6,794 nucleotides of DNA, taken from contig JAOUMF010000119.1 in NCBI GenBank assembly GCA_029881615.1, forward strand, positions 1-6,794. Reading direction: 5' to 3'. Below the pieces are notes generated by a model that worked only from the letters and a program-made list of their open reading frames with translations, searched no databases and was not told where the DNA came from. Position numbers and translations under genes: made by a program. The DNA is from Alphaproteobacteria bacterium. GTDB lineage: Bacteria; Pseudomonadota; Alphaproteobacteria; UBA8366; JADFVY01. Positions 5,686 through 6,794 of the stretch are shown in pieces (the stretch's first letter is position 1; every line of letters begins with the position of its first letter).

Positions 5686-5733
5686 ATGGATCGCAGCCGA
5701 TTCGCCAATAATATGACTGCGCGGATATTTTGA
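5686..5733 (+). CDS. Possible 15-residue ORF after the fetB relic
   Basis: GGAGGG at 5674-5679 stands 6 nt before ATG 5686, the best Shine-Dalgarno arrangement in the right half of the window, yet the frame ends after 15 codons (MDRSRFANNMTARIF, TGA 5731-5733). It could be the start of a gene that once followed fetB and has been cut off, a leader peptide, or chance. I do not recognise the peptide. Confidence 0.3.
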   Translation: MDRSRFANNMTARIF

Positions 5734-5892
5734 TTTCGTGACGCTGCCATGTGTTTTTGCCTGAATTCACGGCTTGTTTAGCATGTAAAACTTGTTGAAT
5801 TAACCCTGATCGGGGGGCCTTTTCAGATTCTGACCTTCTGGTGTTTTGGTTATGTATTTTCTTTGTTCTCTCTTCAGCCCTTTGTCGTTTGT

Positions 5893-5904
5893 ATTAACGT
5901 TAAT
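5893..5904. promoter_or_regulatory. Palindrome ATTAACGTTAAT, candidate operator
   Basis: A perfect 12-bp palindrome in AT-rich DNA, ending 16 nt before the TTGACT -35-like box of the downstream gene. The position suits a regulator of the methionine gene, but no regulator family can be named from the site. Confidence 0.4.
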
Positions 5905-5920
5905 TGCAAACCAAACTGCG

Positions 5921-5950
5921 TTGACTTGTCCTTTGGAAGGAAGGTATCCG
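5921..5950 (+). promoter_or_regulatory. Candidate promoter for the homocysteine methyltransferase gene
   Basis: TTGACT at 5921-5926 matches five of six bases of the sigma-70 -35 consensus. The -10 candidate TATCCG (5945-5950, 18-nt spacing) is weak. It would give a leader of about 90 nt before ATG 6045. Confidence 0.35.
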
Positions 5951-6019
5951 CGGTAAATTGAATGCTTGAGCGGTATGGCTGGCGGGTGTATTGGCCCTGC
6001 TGGAATATTCACATGGGGT

Positions 6020-6033
6020 CTGCCTGCGGGCAG
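6020..6033 (+). other. Small hairpin beside the methyltransferase ribosome binding region
   Basis: CTGCC and GGCAG enclose TGCG and end 11 nt before the ATG at 6045; the only Shine-Dalgarno-like bases (GTGGA, 6033-6037) touch its 3' arm. It might affect initiation, but a 5-bp stem in GC-rich DNA can occur by chance. Confidence 0.3.
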
Positions 6034-6044
6034 TGGACACCGGC

Positions 6045-6794
6045 ATGAGCGACCTATTGCAAACCTTGTTGGCCGAGCGGGATTACCTGGTGGCCGATGG
6101 CGCCACGGGCACAAACCTGTTTGAGGCGGGCCTGATGACCGGCGATTCGCCGGAACTATGGAACGCCGATCATCCCGACCGGATCGCTGCGCTGCATCAG
6201 GGCATGGTCGATGCCGGGGCCGATATCGTTTTGACCAACACCTTCGGCTGCAATCGCTACCGGATGATGCTGCACGGCGCACAGGATCGGGTTGCGGAAC
6301 TGAACATCGCCGGGGCGCGGATCGCGCGCCAGGTTGCAGCCGCCGCCGGCCGGCCGGTCGTCGTGGCCGGTTCGATGGGCCCCACGGGCGAAATTTACCA
6401 GCCGGTCGGGACGCTGAGCATCGAGGATGGAACCGCGGCCTTCGCCGAACAGGCCCGCGCACTGGCCGAGGGCGGCGTGGACGTGTTGTGGATCGAGACC
6501 ATGTCGGGCAAGGAAGAGCTGGAAGCCGCGGTCGCCGGCGCCGCCGTCGCCGGCTTGCCGATCGTCGCCACCATGACCTTCGACACCAACGGGCGCACCA
6601 TGATGGGGCTGGCCCCGGACGCCGCGATCCAGTTTGCCCATACGCTTGACGCGGGTCTTGTTGCTTTTGGATCGAACTGCGGCATCGGGCCGGCGGCGCT
6701 GGTGGATTCGGTGCTGGGCATCAGCGGCGCGGCCAACGAGGGCGACGTCATTGTCGCCAAGGGCAATTGCGGTATTCCTCAATATCACGACGGC
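6045..6794 (+). CDS. bmt: Homocysteine S-methyltransferase (betaine/MetH-type), N-terminal 250 residues
   Basis: The frame runs open from ATG 6045 through the window end; 250 codons are visible. LVADGATGTNLFEAGL at about 15-30, DAGADIVLTNTFGCNR, VVAGSMGPTGE, DVLWIETMS, FDTNGRTMMGL and FGSNCGIGP follow in the order of the homocysteine methyltransferase fold (PF02574), a TIM barrel. The Cys of GSNCG is the first zinc ligand; the later CC pair should lie beyond the window. The enzyme moves a methyl group to homocysteine to make methionine. Stand-alone proteins of this subtype in alphaproteobacteria are annotated as betaine-homocysteine methyltransferase and often serve as the homocysteine part of a split cobalamin-dependent synthase, so a corrinoid-protein gene downstream would favour the latter. 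GTG 6033 is an in-frame alternative start; the ATG fits the family N-terminus. The methyl donor is uncertain. Confidence 0.88.
   Translation, partial: MSDLLQTLLAERDYLVADGATGTNLFEAGLMTGDSPELWNADHPDRIAALHQGMVDAGADIVLTNTFGCNRYRMMLHGAQDRVAELNIAGARIARQVAAAAGRPVVVAGSMGPTGEIYQPVGTLSIEDGTAAFAEQARALAEGGVDVLWIETMSGKEELEAAVAGAAVAGLPIVATMTFDTNGRTMMGLAPDAAIQFAHTLDAGLVAFGSNCGIGPAALVDSVLGISGAANEGDVIVAKGNCGIPQYHDG

Larger units (their letters stand above)
5664..6044. other. Gene-poor spacer between the fetB relic and the homocysteine methyltransferase gene
   Basis: 381 nt without a supportable full gene. It holds a 15-codon ORF with a good ribosome binding site (5686-5733), a T-rich, A-poor plus-strand stretch (about 5818-5895), a 12-bp palindrome, a -35-like TTGACT, and a small hairpin next to the following start codon. 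CCC/GGG around TGATC at 5804-5813 followed by CCTTTTC is too weak a stem to call as a terminator. I looked for SAM-II, SAM/SAH and cobalamin riboswitch landmarks and found none convincing. The AT content is clearly above that of the neighbouring genes. Confidence 0.6.

Noticed and set aside
6018..6046. Minus-strand sequence with slight likeness to cobalamin riboswitch cores
   Set aside because: Wrong strand for the methionine gene, only scattered short matches, and no B12-box context.
5800..6788. Long minus-strand open frames (up to 220 codons) over the end of the window
   Set aside because: They are Arg/Pro-rich antisense frames of the homocysteine methyltransferase gene, whose own frame contains all family motifs in order.

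Overview
The window reads as chromosomal DNA of a GC-rich proteobacterium, most likely an alphaproteobacterium. This is an inference from the strongly G/C-ending codons, the FetA/FetB-type transporter and the stand-alone homocysteine methyltransferase of the kind alphaproteobacteria use. There are no rRNAs, tRNAs, CRISPR arrays, transposases or integrases.

Left part (1-2236): the last 41 codons of a family-2 polyprenol-phosphate glycosyltransferase overlap by 8 nt a GtrA-like four-helix membrane protein, a typical lipid-linked sugar transfer pair. Converging on them is a two-gene minus-strand unit: a kinesin-light-chain-type TPR protein (upstream) and a SAM-dependent methyltransferase with a hydrophobic C-terminal segment. 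The methyltransferase may modify the same envelope glycan or lipid product.

Middle (2237-4019): a roughly 365-nt spacer holds a perfect 11-bp hairpin and an apparent relic of a methionine-synthase (MetE-II-like) gene start. It is followed by a translationally coupled ABC pair, FetA-like ATPase and FetB-like permease (putative metal/iron export).

Right part (4020-6794): an AT-richer spacer leads to a secreted S1-family serine protease. Directly after it lies a second, 5'-truncated copy of the fetB 3' end. The two fetB copies share 256 ungapped bp at about 94.5% identity, and 13 of the 14 differences are synonymous. The second copy therefore diverged while it was still a working gene. The best reading is that a protease-bearing segment with its own fetB 3' end entered this locus by homologous recombination and left the displaced end behind as a relic. 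After about 380 nt of gene-poor, partly T-rich DNA with a 12-bp palindrome and a candidate promoter, the window ends inside a homocysteine S-methyltransferase gene.

No wholly new system is evident. The most notable points are the displaced fetB end around the protease, the loss of the usual Q-loop glutamine in the FetA-like ATPase, and the metE-like relic lying on the far side of the fetAB-protease block from a methionine-synthesis gene.
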